Shown in pieces: positions 55,911 to 64,000 of a DNA stretch of 64,000 nucleotides. The DNA is from Gaertneriomyces semiglobifer. Its lineage: Eukaryota > Chytridiomycota > Chytridiomycetes > Spizellomycetales > Spizellomycetaceae. The DNA is taken from the NCBI GenBank assembly GCA_025558075.1, contig JAHLKF010000012.1, positions 310,001-374,000 of the forward strand, given 5' to 3'. A program made the translations under genes and the position numbers. Position 1 is the stretch's first letter. Each line of letters starts with the position of its first letter. The notes beneath the pieces were generated by a model that was not told the DNA's origin, did not search any database, and saw only the letters and a program-made list of their open reading frames with translations.

Positions 55911-58319
55911 ATGAGTGCTTCGACGGCGAGTGTACAGGCGGGAGGTCCTGTACATCACCATCTTATGGACACCACCAACAACCAACACGAGAGTAGTCAT
56001 CAGTCTTCTCAAAACCAAGAACAGTCAGATTCTCCTCAAGATCACCAAATCTCCACTCCACAACAACAACATCATCTACCACCGTCACAACAACAGCAAC
56101 AACAACAACAACAACAACAACAGCAGCAGCACTCTTCGTCACCGCATAATAATGCTTCCGCTGCTGCTGCCCTCGCCGCGGCAACAACCCTCCAACTCCA
56201 TCTCCATCAAGCTGCCCTATCCGCTGCTGCCGCCGCTCACCACCACCACCACCACCAACAGTCTCAACAACAACAACACCAGCACCAACACCATCCAATG
56301 CATCGTAAAGATTCCCAACACTCTCACATCTCGTCCAACTCGTCCGATGCAGGTGGTCCAAACTCGGGTCATCTCGGTACCGGCTCAGGCAGCGGCGGTA
56401 TGAACAACAACAACAGTGATCTCAACTACGATTCCTCCGATGCACGCGATGCCGCAGGTGGAAAAGCGCCTTCCCGCGTCACAGCCAGGCGTGCGCAGCA
56501 AAACCGTGAAGCTCAACGCAACTTTCGCGAACGGCGTAAAAATTATATCAAGGACCTCGAAATCAAAGTCCAGTCCCTCATCAGTAAGGATGCGCTCCTC
56601 CAAAAGACCGAGCAGCAGTGTAGAGATTTCCAAATGCTTGTGGATCGGTTGAGTGCTGAGCGCGACGTGTGGGTTAGGGAACGTGATTTGTGGTGGAGGG
56701 AACGCGAAGAGACGTATCGCGCTTTGGAGACATTGAGGCTGGAAGTCAAGAGTGCTACCGAGGAAAATCGAAGACTAAGAGAAATGGCCTATTCTCTGTG
56801 GAGTGACCTCGCTGTCAAGAATGGAGGTGCGAGTGCGAGTGGTGGAGGTAATGCTGGTGGTGATGTTGCTGCCGTTACTCCTTCAACTGGTACTCCACCC
56901 ACCACAGCCACCACGACCAACGCCACCACGGCCGCCACTGCTACCACTGCTACTGGTACGGATACGCGTATCAAGACAGAGAGCAGTGACCACCCTGCCA
57001 CGGACGAAACAGGAGGAGACGCCATGGACACAGACGACATCGTCGCCGTCCCACCCAAACAGTCACAACAACAACAACCATCAGACCCACAACAACAACA
57101 ACAACAAGCATCACCCTCCGACCCATCCTCAGACACCACCACAACCGACATCGCCCACGACCTCCTCGCCCTCTCCCGCGCCTCCTCTCCCAAACCCACC
57201 ACATCCGACACCCAAAACCTACAACCCCCCAACCCCCTCGCTGCCCTCGAAGACTTTAAAACCCGCATGTCCTATTGGGACTCTGAACGTGACGCGCTTT
57301 ATCGGGTTGCGGGGGAACGCGAACGGGAGTTGTTGTTGAGTAGTTTGATTCCGAGTGGTGTGAGTTTGGTAGGGTTGGGGGGTGGTGGTGTCAATACTGT
57401 CAATGGAGTTAATACTGTCAATGGTGTCGTCGGATCTTCTACACATGGACAAGGATCTACACATGGACAAGCGTCTACACAGCAACAGCAACAACAACAA
57501 CAACAACAACAACAGCAGCAGCAGCAGGGACAAGTCGCTGCCCAGTTATTCGCCCGCATGGCAGCCGGGTTCTTGGATGGAACCACTACACCTAGTACTA
57601 CTCATAGTGGGACACAGTTGGGTGGACGAACTCCACCGCCGCCGGGGGCTACTGATGATGCTGCGTCCATACACCATTCTCATCACCAACAACATTCTCA
57701 GCATACGGGTTCGGGTGTGGGGGATGAGAACAAGTCACATGGACAAGAGGGGGATAGGGAACCGGGAAATGGAGGTGGAGAGAAAGAGAGTGTTAGTAGT
57801 GGTGGGGCGACTGCCTTGTCAATCACACAAAACCAAAATCAGCAAAACCAAAATCAACAAAATCAGACTCAGCAACAACAAAATCAGACTCAGACTCAGC
57901 AACAACAGAATCAACACAGTCAGAATCAACAACAACATTCCGTTCTGAATTTCTCACCCTTCCCCGCCAATTTCCCGCTAATGCACCTCGCCAACAACGG
58001 TCTCAACAACCTTTCTCAGTTCAATTTATCACAGTTGACGCCTGTCCAGGTTGCGCAGATACAGCAGTTGCAGGGGTTGGGATTAAACACTCTCAATCAG
58101 TTGAGTGGTGTTAATGCTGTGAATGCTGTGAATTCGTTGAATAGCGGTGTGAGTGGTGTGACTACTCCAACTACGACCACAACGAATAATGCGACTACTA
58201 CTCCTACCACTGCTGCGACTACTACCTCTGGTGCTACTGGTGCTACTGTTGGTTCTGGTGGTGTGAGTGGTGGACAGGCGAGTGGTACACAAGGAAGGTA
58301 TTTATTAGAAAAAGAGTGA
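55911..58319 (+). CDS. Pap1/Yap-like bZIP transcription factor with polyglutamine tracts
   Basis: Single exon, 802 residues. The basic region lies near residues 185-212 (ARRAQQNREAQRNFRERRK), with the NxxAQxxFR signature of the Pap1/Yap subfamily, followed by NYIKDLEIKVQSL and a coiled segment to about residue 300. The rest is low complexity: Gln tracts of 14 and 16, His-rich runs, Asn/Gln repeats, and Thr/Gly stretches. Yap proteins control oxidative and metal stress genes; here that is inference from the basic region. The two Cys-rich domains that sense redox state in Pap1/Yap1 are not visible, so the regulation may differ. No intron is needed. Flanking microsatellites and the internal tracts make this a repeat-rich locus. 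Confidence 0.85.
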   Translation: MSASTASVQAGGPVHHHLMDTTNNQHESSHQSSQNQEQSDSPQDHQISTPQQQHHLPPSQQQQQQQQQQQQQQHSSSPHNNASAAAALAAATTLQLHLHQAALSAAAAAHHHHHHQQSQQQQHQHQHHPMHRKDSQHSHISSNSSDAGGPNSGHLGTGSGSGGMNNNNSDLNYDSSDARDAAGGKAPSRVTARRAQQNREAQRNFRERRKNYIKDLEIKVQSLISKDALLQKTEQQCRDFQMLVDRLSAERDVWVRERDLWWREREETYRALETLRLEVKSATEENRRLREMAYSLWSDLAVKNGGASASGGGNAGGDVAAVTPSTGTPPTTATTTNATTAATATTATGTDTRIKTESSDHPATDETGGDAMDTDDIVAVPPKQSQQQQPSDPQQQQQQASPSDPSSDTTTTDIAHDLLALSRASSPKPTTSDTQNLQPPNPLAALEDFKTRMSYWDSERDALYRVAGERERELLLSSLIPSGVSLVGLGGGGVNTVNGVNTVNGVVGSSTHGQGSTHGQASTQQQQQQQQQQQQQQQQGQVAAQLFARMAAGFLDGTTTPSTTHSGTQLGGRTPPPPGATDDAASIHHSHHQQHSQHTGSGVGDENKSHGQEGDREPGNGGGEKESVSSGGATALSITQNQNQQNQNQQNQTQQQQNQTQTQQQQNQHSQNQQQHSVLNFSPFPANFPLMHLANNGLNNLSQFNLSQLTPVQVAQIQQLQGLGLNTLNQLSGVNAVNAVNSLNSGVSGVTTPTTTTTNNATTTPTTAATTTSGATGATVGSGGVSGGQASGTQGRYLLEKE
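56088..56129 (+). repeat. Polyglutamine tract, 14 CAA/CAG codons
   Basis: Mixed CAA and CAG codons encoding 14 Gln in the N-terminal part of the bZIP protein. The codon mixture makes slippage slower than in a pure CAG run. Confidence 0.95.
57480..57527 (+). repeat. Polyglutamine tract, 16 CAA/CAG codons
   Basis: Mixed CAA and CAG codons encoding 16 Gln, preceded by two copies of a ACATGGACAA-type repeat (HGQ). Confidence 0.95.
57829..57935 (+). repeat. Asn/Gln tandem repeats in the bZIP coding region
   Basis: Imperfect tandem units of AAAATCAGCAAAACC and AATCAGACTCAGCAA type, encoding QNQ and NQTQQQQ blocks. A prion-like composition results. Confidence 0.8.
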
Positions 58320-58409
58320 AATGACCCCGAAATGAAATGAACCGAAATGGAAAGAGGGGGAAAACACTGACTGTGAAGTGATGTGAAACGATTTGGTGGG
58401 ATGGGGGAA

Positions 58410-58444
58410 GGGGGGGGGGGGGGGGGGGAATATATATGTCGGTT

Positions 58445-58475
<31 letters not shown>
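58410..58475. repeat. G19 tract followed by TTTTG pentanucleotide repeats
   Basis: An uninterrupted run of 19 G at 58410-58428, a short AT stretch, then five to six TTTTG units at about 58441-58475. It begins 90 bp after the bZIP stop codon, so it is probably in the 3' untranslated region. Confidence 0.9.
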
Positions 58476-58476
<1 letters not shown>

Positions 58477-60997
58477 GTCTGGGTATGTTCGAGTGAGTAT
58501 CGTGTGGTGTGTGGGATGTTCGCTTTCTTTAATTGTGTGGTTTTGATATAAAGAAAAATACCCAGTATACAAAAACCTTTGTGTGTTTGTGTTAATTTGA
58601 AAATTGTGGGTTGCGAAAAGTTTGGGGTTGTTTTCGTTAATTTGCGGGCTAAACGTATGAAAAAAAAAAAAAAAAAGTGATCATGCTAAGTCTCCCACAC
58701 TGGTAAAACCCGTATTCTGTTTTTGCGTCTTTTTTCGAAAACGACTCAATAGCGGCGTGCCATTCAGCAGTTAAAAATGCGACTAAAATAGAAAAGCTAA
58801 ATATAATAACGGACGTGAGAAAAAAACGTAAATTCTCTTATTGGCAAAAATACAAGTTTGTCCCCTCACTCTCTTCCCGAATTTACTTATTTGTGAGATT
58901 TCTTTCACACACTTTCATGGTCTGTTAAGAAACTTGTTGGTACCGGCCTGAATTTTTTTCTGGTTTTTGGGTTTGGGGTTTGGTAGCATGAGTGTATACT
59001 AGCAAGGTTTGGAAAGGTCTCCTATCAAGCCCAAAAATTGGGATTGTGCTGTATAATGAATTGAACATACCCCTTCCTTGTTGCTTACAGAATCTAGTAT
59101 CAAGAGCCTCGTGTACATGTATATGACTTCCACCGCAGTTTCTACCTTTTGGGTTCCATCCTTGACCTTGGAGATAGGAATTTCTCGCAAAGTATAAAAG
59201 ACAAAGATCGCCCTACGCGTTTTTAAACAAGCAAGCACCCATGTATCCCCCGATGCATGGGAATATTACTTAACAATACACTCGAAGAACGGACGCCTTC
59301 CCTTTCCCCTTCTTTTTGTCTCTTTTCGTACCCTTTGATGATGAGAAGAAAGTGGTCGTGTGTGCGCTTTTATTTAAGCACTAGTTGTTCCGTGGACGGG
59401 TTTGGGAAAACGTGTCCGGAAACAAGGGTACCCCCACAAAATTAAAAAGGTCAGAGAATTCCATGCTTTTTAAAAGGTGGCGCTGCGGCTGGGTTTCGTC
59501 CACACTTATGTGAGGTTTCATTATGTGGCATATACATCACCGTTTGGACTGCGCTGTTTCATCGCGTGGGACTTCGAGCAAGCTCGTAGTAGTGTGGTGC
59601 GGTGACCCACAATTGCGAGAAGTGTGGATATGTACGACATTCGTGCGGGGGATGAGTGTGGATTTTTATGGTATTTTTGGTGGTGGTGAGATCAGTGGTA
59701 TGCGGGAATGTGTCGGTCATTGAGAAACACCCACCCCGCGGTGCTTTTGTCCCTCCGAAAGGGTGTATGTGGGTACTGAAACTTCATCCGATCGAACTAG
59801 GTGCGGCATCCAGTTGTGTGATTAGAGCGAGGCGTGTGGGAATGTACATGTAGTAGAGACAAATCGACACATCCACCAAAGCAGTCCCCAAGTAAGTATA
59901 CCTTTTTTTATACAGAAGCAAACATGTGCTATCTTTGAAATAACATGTATACATGTACATGTAATATGGATCTGGATGGTGGGGAAAATGCTCCTAAATT
60001 TAATCAACATTGCTGGGTATCACGCGCAAATGACTGGCATGTTCGGACGCGTCAATTGCATGCAAGGACAGGGGTTCAAGATCTAATTCATATAAAAGGG
60101 ACACTCCCCCTCGCTTCCCCCCCTTTTCCATTTCTCCCACGTTCCCATCACCTCTCAAATACCTCATGTCTTCTGAACCGACATGGCGGTATATACACAA
60201 TCCTCACTTAGTTCAGACCTGCAATCTGCTGGTTGATATGCAAGTGAGGAAGACCTTGGGGGTTCCCACAGTGTGCTTCCGATGATGGGAAAGGAGTTGG
60301 GCCATCAACATAACGTGGCTCGAAGCTCGAACCCGCTCATCCTTTTCGTTTCTTGCCTTTTTGAGGTACATCCGGCGGTGACCTTGTCCAGACTCTTTCG
60401 CGCCTTTGATCTCGGGCGGGAGTGGACATTCGTCAACCAGCAGTTGTTCCGGGTTTTTTTTCGGAACGTCAACCAGTAAGCCAGAAGTACGTCTGCGAAA
60501 GGTCAGTATTGCACAGATTGTATATATATATGTAGGTTAGTCAAACCACTTGGCACCGGCGACGGGCTAGTCTTGTATATTTATGTGGGTTCCCCATAAC
60601 CTGTATTATGTGAACCGCCCTGCTCGTCGGTGTCAAGATCAAATGTGCGCAAATTTGACGTTGTTTTTGTTAACACTGCATATGTTCTTTCTTATTACCC
60701 TCAAGTTCGTGAGTCTTGGCGAATGGTATGTATTTTACTCTAGTGCGTCTCTGAATAGTCGATGGGTACTGACCTTTATACGTTGAGCAGCTGTCTGTAG
60801 AAATGAACCGATCGACGCACCACTTTTGTTGTTCAAGGCGCGGGAAGTGGGATCCGTTGGTAATGTCCTTGGCTCAATCAACCAAAACGCAGCATCGAAC
60901 AAACGTTCTAGAAGCCGCACCCCCATCCCCGCTTCCGCTTGGGTAAAATGCGGAGCACCCGCATTGATGTATCCCCCTACCGTTTCCTGTCGTTGAG

Positions 60998-61441
60998 CCC
61001 GCGCCAACACCACCGCCAGAAAGCGGTATGGGGCTGAATATCAACCGGAATGCGCCACCTGAATCCAACCCCATGCAGTGAAGACACTGCCGAATTGGAA
61101 GAACAGTTCCTCACTGAGTTCCAGGAACTTGTTCAACGGGTGAAGGAAATGCAAAGTTCTCGAAAGGATGACGGTGGAAGATTTGAGCTCCTTTTCTGGG
61201 GGATCCTTGACAGCGCTGACAACGCCCTTTCAGCTCGTCCCGTCCACAACTGTTGAACCCCTTCGATCGGGTACTGGAGGAGACCTTCGAAAGCAGCCGG
61301 GTTCTAGTACATAGTCGAAGTAGCCAACTGCTTTTGGACCGCCTATCGGACGAAGCGAACTTTGCGGACTTGGCACGCATCGTACCACTCGCTGACTTGA
61401 GTGGCCTCTTGAACCATTTTTTTGAAACTGGTCCAGAGTAG
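60998..61441 (+). pseudogene. Possible decayed coding region, frames shifted
   Basis: Three adjacent protein-like pieces occur in different frames: PAPTPPPESGMGLNINRN (60998-61080, ends at TGA), then SEDTAELEEQFLTEFQELVQ and FELLFWGILDSADNALSA (61078-61257), then NPFDRVLEETFESSRVLVHS and LARIVPLADLSGLLNHFFE (61254-61441). Each break is a one-base frame change near a stop. This would fit a decayed gene, or real exons with introns I could not place. A possible intron from GTGAAG (61139) to TTTCAG (61232) joins two of the pieces in phase. No family recognised. Confidence 0.25.
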
Positions 61442-62333
61442 TGGTTGTCGATTGCACCCCCCGCACCAATCCTACACGCTTTGACTGGCGTTGGCGGACT
61501 CAATTGGATCCGTACGATTCCGATGCGAGCTACATATGCATATCACTGGGAAAAACTGATCGATTTTTGCAGACTTACCCGACTGGAAAAGTATCAAACG
61601 AGAGAACGTTGGACATGAAGCTTCTTGGAGAACTGGGGGATCCATCAAGTTGTACGATGGTACGGGGAGATGATGAGCCGGGCTGATCAGCTGGAAAAAC
61701 AAGCAACACACGGCGATGTCAGCAAGAAAGGGAAAGACTGTGGATTATCTGTACAGCATCTCCTCGCGAGGATTTCGGTATCCGAGGTATCCGAGATATT
61801 TCTCGGTCAGAGGCGGAATCTCATGGCCACGCACGAGAGAATCGAACTTCGTTGACTTTGCGAAGACTGCCAAATCACAATGGCTTGGTCTGGCTTCCCA
61901 ATACCCGACATGCGAGAAAGAAACCATTGCGGACGACGGTTCTCTTTCAGGAGTCAAGCGGGTTCCGTAAGAACTTTGGAATTGCTGGGCTATTTAGAAG
62001 TTACACGTACAATATTCTTATATATATACTTTTGGGACCCATGGCCAATGACACTTGCTGTTACACTGGTTAATAACTACGAGCCTGTAGGATCTGCAAT
62101 AAGTCATCTTTGTGAATGCAGAAGTTGAGAAATTGGCAAAAGAGGGCCAGTGAGCAGTGCGCAATCAGGATCCACCAGGGAAGGAACTGCTGCATACGAA
62201 GTGATAATCATAATTGTGAACACAACAAACAAACTAGCACATGCGAATCGAATCAAACTCGACCAATCAATACCGCGCTCAAAGGCATGGATGGGTCAAA
62301 AAGTTGCAGCGGTTCCACCATTGTAAAACTACT

Positions 62334-63759
62334 CTACTGTCTCATGAACATTGCCACCTTTCGTGCGATCTTATACATTTGTGTAACGTCTAAGCCCAAG
62401 TTGAACGAAATCAGTGTTTTGCCAATATGATACCCTACTTTTAAGCGTGTGACGGAACACTTACATCCCCATTCGTTGTCGTACCATCCAATGACTTTGA
62501 CCATCGTCCCATCCACAACCATCGTCGAAAGACCGTCCACTACGCACGCACGCGGGTCGCCTCGGAAATCCTCACTCACCAACGGTCGACTCTCAAAACC
62601 CAGCGTACCATTCAAATCACCCGCTGCCGCACGTTCAAACATCTGATTCACTTCTTGCACCGTGGTGGGTCGCTTGACGCAGAAGACGGCGTCGGTGAGG
62701 GAGGCGTTGAGGAGAGGGACGCGAACTGCCATGCCGTTGAGTTTTCCTTTGAGGGATGGAAAGATTACGGTGATGGCGGTGGCGGATCCAGTGGTGGTTG
62801 GAACGAGGGATGTTAAGCAACTCCGAGCGCGACGGAGATCTTTGTGAGGAGCGTCGACAACGGTTTGGGTGTTCGTCTGACGAGCAAAGTGGGGAAAATG
62901 AATAGGGAGGATCATACTTTTGGCATAACACGCTTTTTTTTGATGCGACTTACCACGCAATGGATGGTGGTGATTGTCCCTTGGAGTATTTCCAAGTTTT
63001 CGTGGATGACTAAAGTGTATGCGTAGAGATAATAGAATTACCATGACGAACCGTCGTGAATGATGAATAGCGCAATTTGAAGAATATATAGATACCTTTA
63101 ACTATGGGAGCGAGGCAGTTCGTAGTACAAGACGCAGCCGTCACAACATCATACTTGTCTGGACTGTACAACCCATCGTTGACTCCCTGAACAAAGAAAG
63201 ATAAACAGACGGTTCACTCTCAAGACACTCCAAGGGCATGTGGGTTTACCATGACAATGTTCAGGACCCCTTCTTCTTTAACAGGGCTGGACACAATGAC
63301 TTTCTTCACGCCGCGAGCAAAGTACGGTTCAAAATCTTTCTTCGTTAAGAATTTGCCGGTGCACTCAATCACAATATCAACTGCACTGTCGTCCCAAGGA
63401 ATCTGGTCCGGTAATCCATGGTCTGTGAACTTGATGCTGTTGCCGTCCACTACCAAATCCCCATTTTCGGCTTCTACATCGTGATCCCAGATTCCCTTGA
63501 TACTATCAAACTTGAAAAAAGTACCTTGATGGGTTAATAGACATTCCGATTCAGATATGCTTTAACCGACTTGGTGTTTTCATACCTTTAGAAGATGAGC
63601 TGCGACCTGTACTCCCCCTTTGATTTCGTTGATATGAACGATCTCCAAAGGGGGTTGGTCGCTGGTGCTTGCGTTGATGAGGACTCTGGAGAACAGACGG
63701 CCCATCCGGCCAAACCCGTTGATTCCGATGCGGATAGAACGTGATTTCAATGATTCCAT
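62334..63759 (-). CDS. Glyceraldehyde-3-phosphate dehydrogenase of the bacterial ArsJ-associated type
   Basis: Six exons complement(join(62334..62389, 62465..62876, 62954..63009, 63096..63186, 63250..63510, 63586..63759)), 349 residues. The NAD motif [11 protein letters not shown] is at the N-terminus; the catalytic Cys is in [10 protein letters not shown] and the catalytic His in TTIH. The blocks [65 protein letters not shown] and [14 protein letters not shown] are those I recall from ArsJ-associated GAPDH rather than glycolytic fungal GAPDH. In bacteria that enzyme makes 1-arseno-3-phosphoglycerate, which ArsJ exports. The intron phases all close, and the last exon gives [14 protein letters not shown]. 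The introns show it is a resident fungal gene; a bacterial origin is inference. Confidence 0.9.
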
Positions 63760-64000
63760 ATCTGCGTGGGGGTATGGTCTACGATTGAGATCTAGAGAAA
63801 CTAAGGAAAGGTGAGGGGAGCATGGCCTTCTCCCATTTTTACAGTTGTGGGGGCGATCTTTTCAACCTGTCATCGGTAACGAGCGCTGATTGGCTGTCGT
63901 CGCGTTTGGGGAAAAACGTGTTGCGCACATTTCCACTAAATGCTGCTGGTGACAGATACGGATGAGGCCACCAACTGTTTCTCCTCGACATGGCACGACA
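63760..64000. promoter_or_regulatory. Upstream region of the GAPDH gene, possibly a divergent promoter
   Basis: About 230 bp before an ATG on the plus strand at 63990, which has only 11 bases left in the window. If that ATG starts a gene, the two genes share this promoter. No known motif recognised. Confidence 0.35.

Larger units (their letters stand above)
58320..62333. other. 4-kb region without a clear gene
   Basis: The longest gap in an otherwise dense window. Frames at 59257, 59523, 59656, 59945, 60273 and 60583 are short, and I could not assemble them. A G-tract and TTTTG repeat lie at its left end and an A15-type run at about 58660-58675. Protein-like fragments in several frames occur at 60998-61441 (listed separately) and less clearly to about 61970. 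No transposase, reverse transcriptase, RNA gene or terminal repeat is recognised. Confidence 0.45.

Overview
The window comes from a fungal nuclear genome. The genes are broken by short introns, mostly 50-110 nt, with GTAAGT/GTACGT-like donors and CTAAC/CTGAC-like branch sites, and they stand on both strands. The gene set is fungal: a CENP-C/Mif2 protein, an Ecm16/Dhr1 helicase, a Ppg1 phosphatase, an Slt2-type MAP kinase with TEY, a GPI-anchored chitin deacetylase, HIS2 and a Pap1-type bZIP. It also holds genes that many Dikarya lack or have rearranged (ZSWIM7/Sws1, L-2-hydroxyglutarate dehydrogenase, a bacterial-type GAPDH, an F-box-like protein with WW-rich repeats). Together these suggest a zoosporic, early-diverging fungus, most likely a chytrid. 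That placement is inference.

Layout. 1-3 kb: a CaMKK-type kinase (minus strand, cut by the window start). 3.8-6.8 kb: CENP-C. 7.1-8.7 kb: a divergent pair, acylphosphatase (four exons, one of only 16 nt) and HIS2. 9.3-12.2 kb: ribosomal protein uL6/RPL9 and an atypical Rho-family GTPase, both on the minus strand. 13.6-18.8 kb: the ribosome-biogenesis helicase ECM16/DHR1 and a four-exon SWS1 (SWIM-domain recombination factor). 19-23.8 kb: a 1411-residue coiled-coil protein in 12 exons. 24.6-25.5 kb: the mitochondrial translation activator TACO1/YebC. 26-31 kb: a GPI-anchored CE4 deacetylase with a MopE-like motif, a RING protein and a disordered protein. 31.5-35 kb: GID4 and the F-box/WW-repeat protein. 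35.4-40.5 kb: VPS15. 40.6-44.7 kb: L2HGDH, a small complex I-like subunit and PIG-U. 44.9-50.8 kb: a WD40/helical protein, mitoribosomal mL43 and PPG1. 51.5-54.9 kb: the cell-wall-integrity MAP kinase and a BMT5-like methyltransferase-fold protein. 55.9-58.3 kb: a polyQ bZIP factor flanked by microsatellites. 58.3-62.3 kb: a 4-kb stretch without a clear gene but with possible gene remnants. 62.3-63.8 kb: a GAPDH of the ArsJ-associated type.

The neighbours form no single pathway. They are ordinary housekeeping genes (centromere, translation, ribosome assembly, vesicle traffic, GPI anchoring, mitochondrial function, cell wall) in a compact layout. The most unusual items are the Rho protein with both GTPase-critical positions replaced, the CE4 enzyme carrying a bacterial-looking metal-binding motif, the ArsJ-type GAPDH, the F-box/WW-repeat protein, two GC-AG introns, and several genes split into exons so short that single-frame reading misses them. 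All gene models come from reading frames, splice consensus and remembered protein families. No alignment or database search was run.
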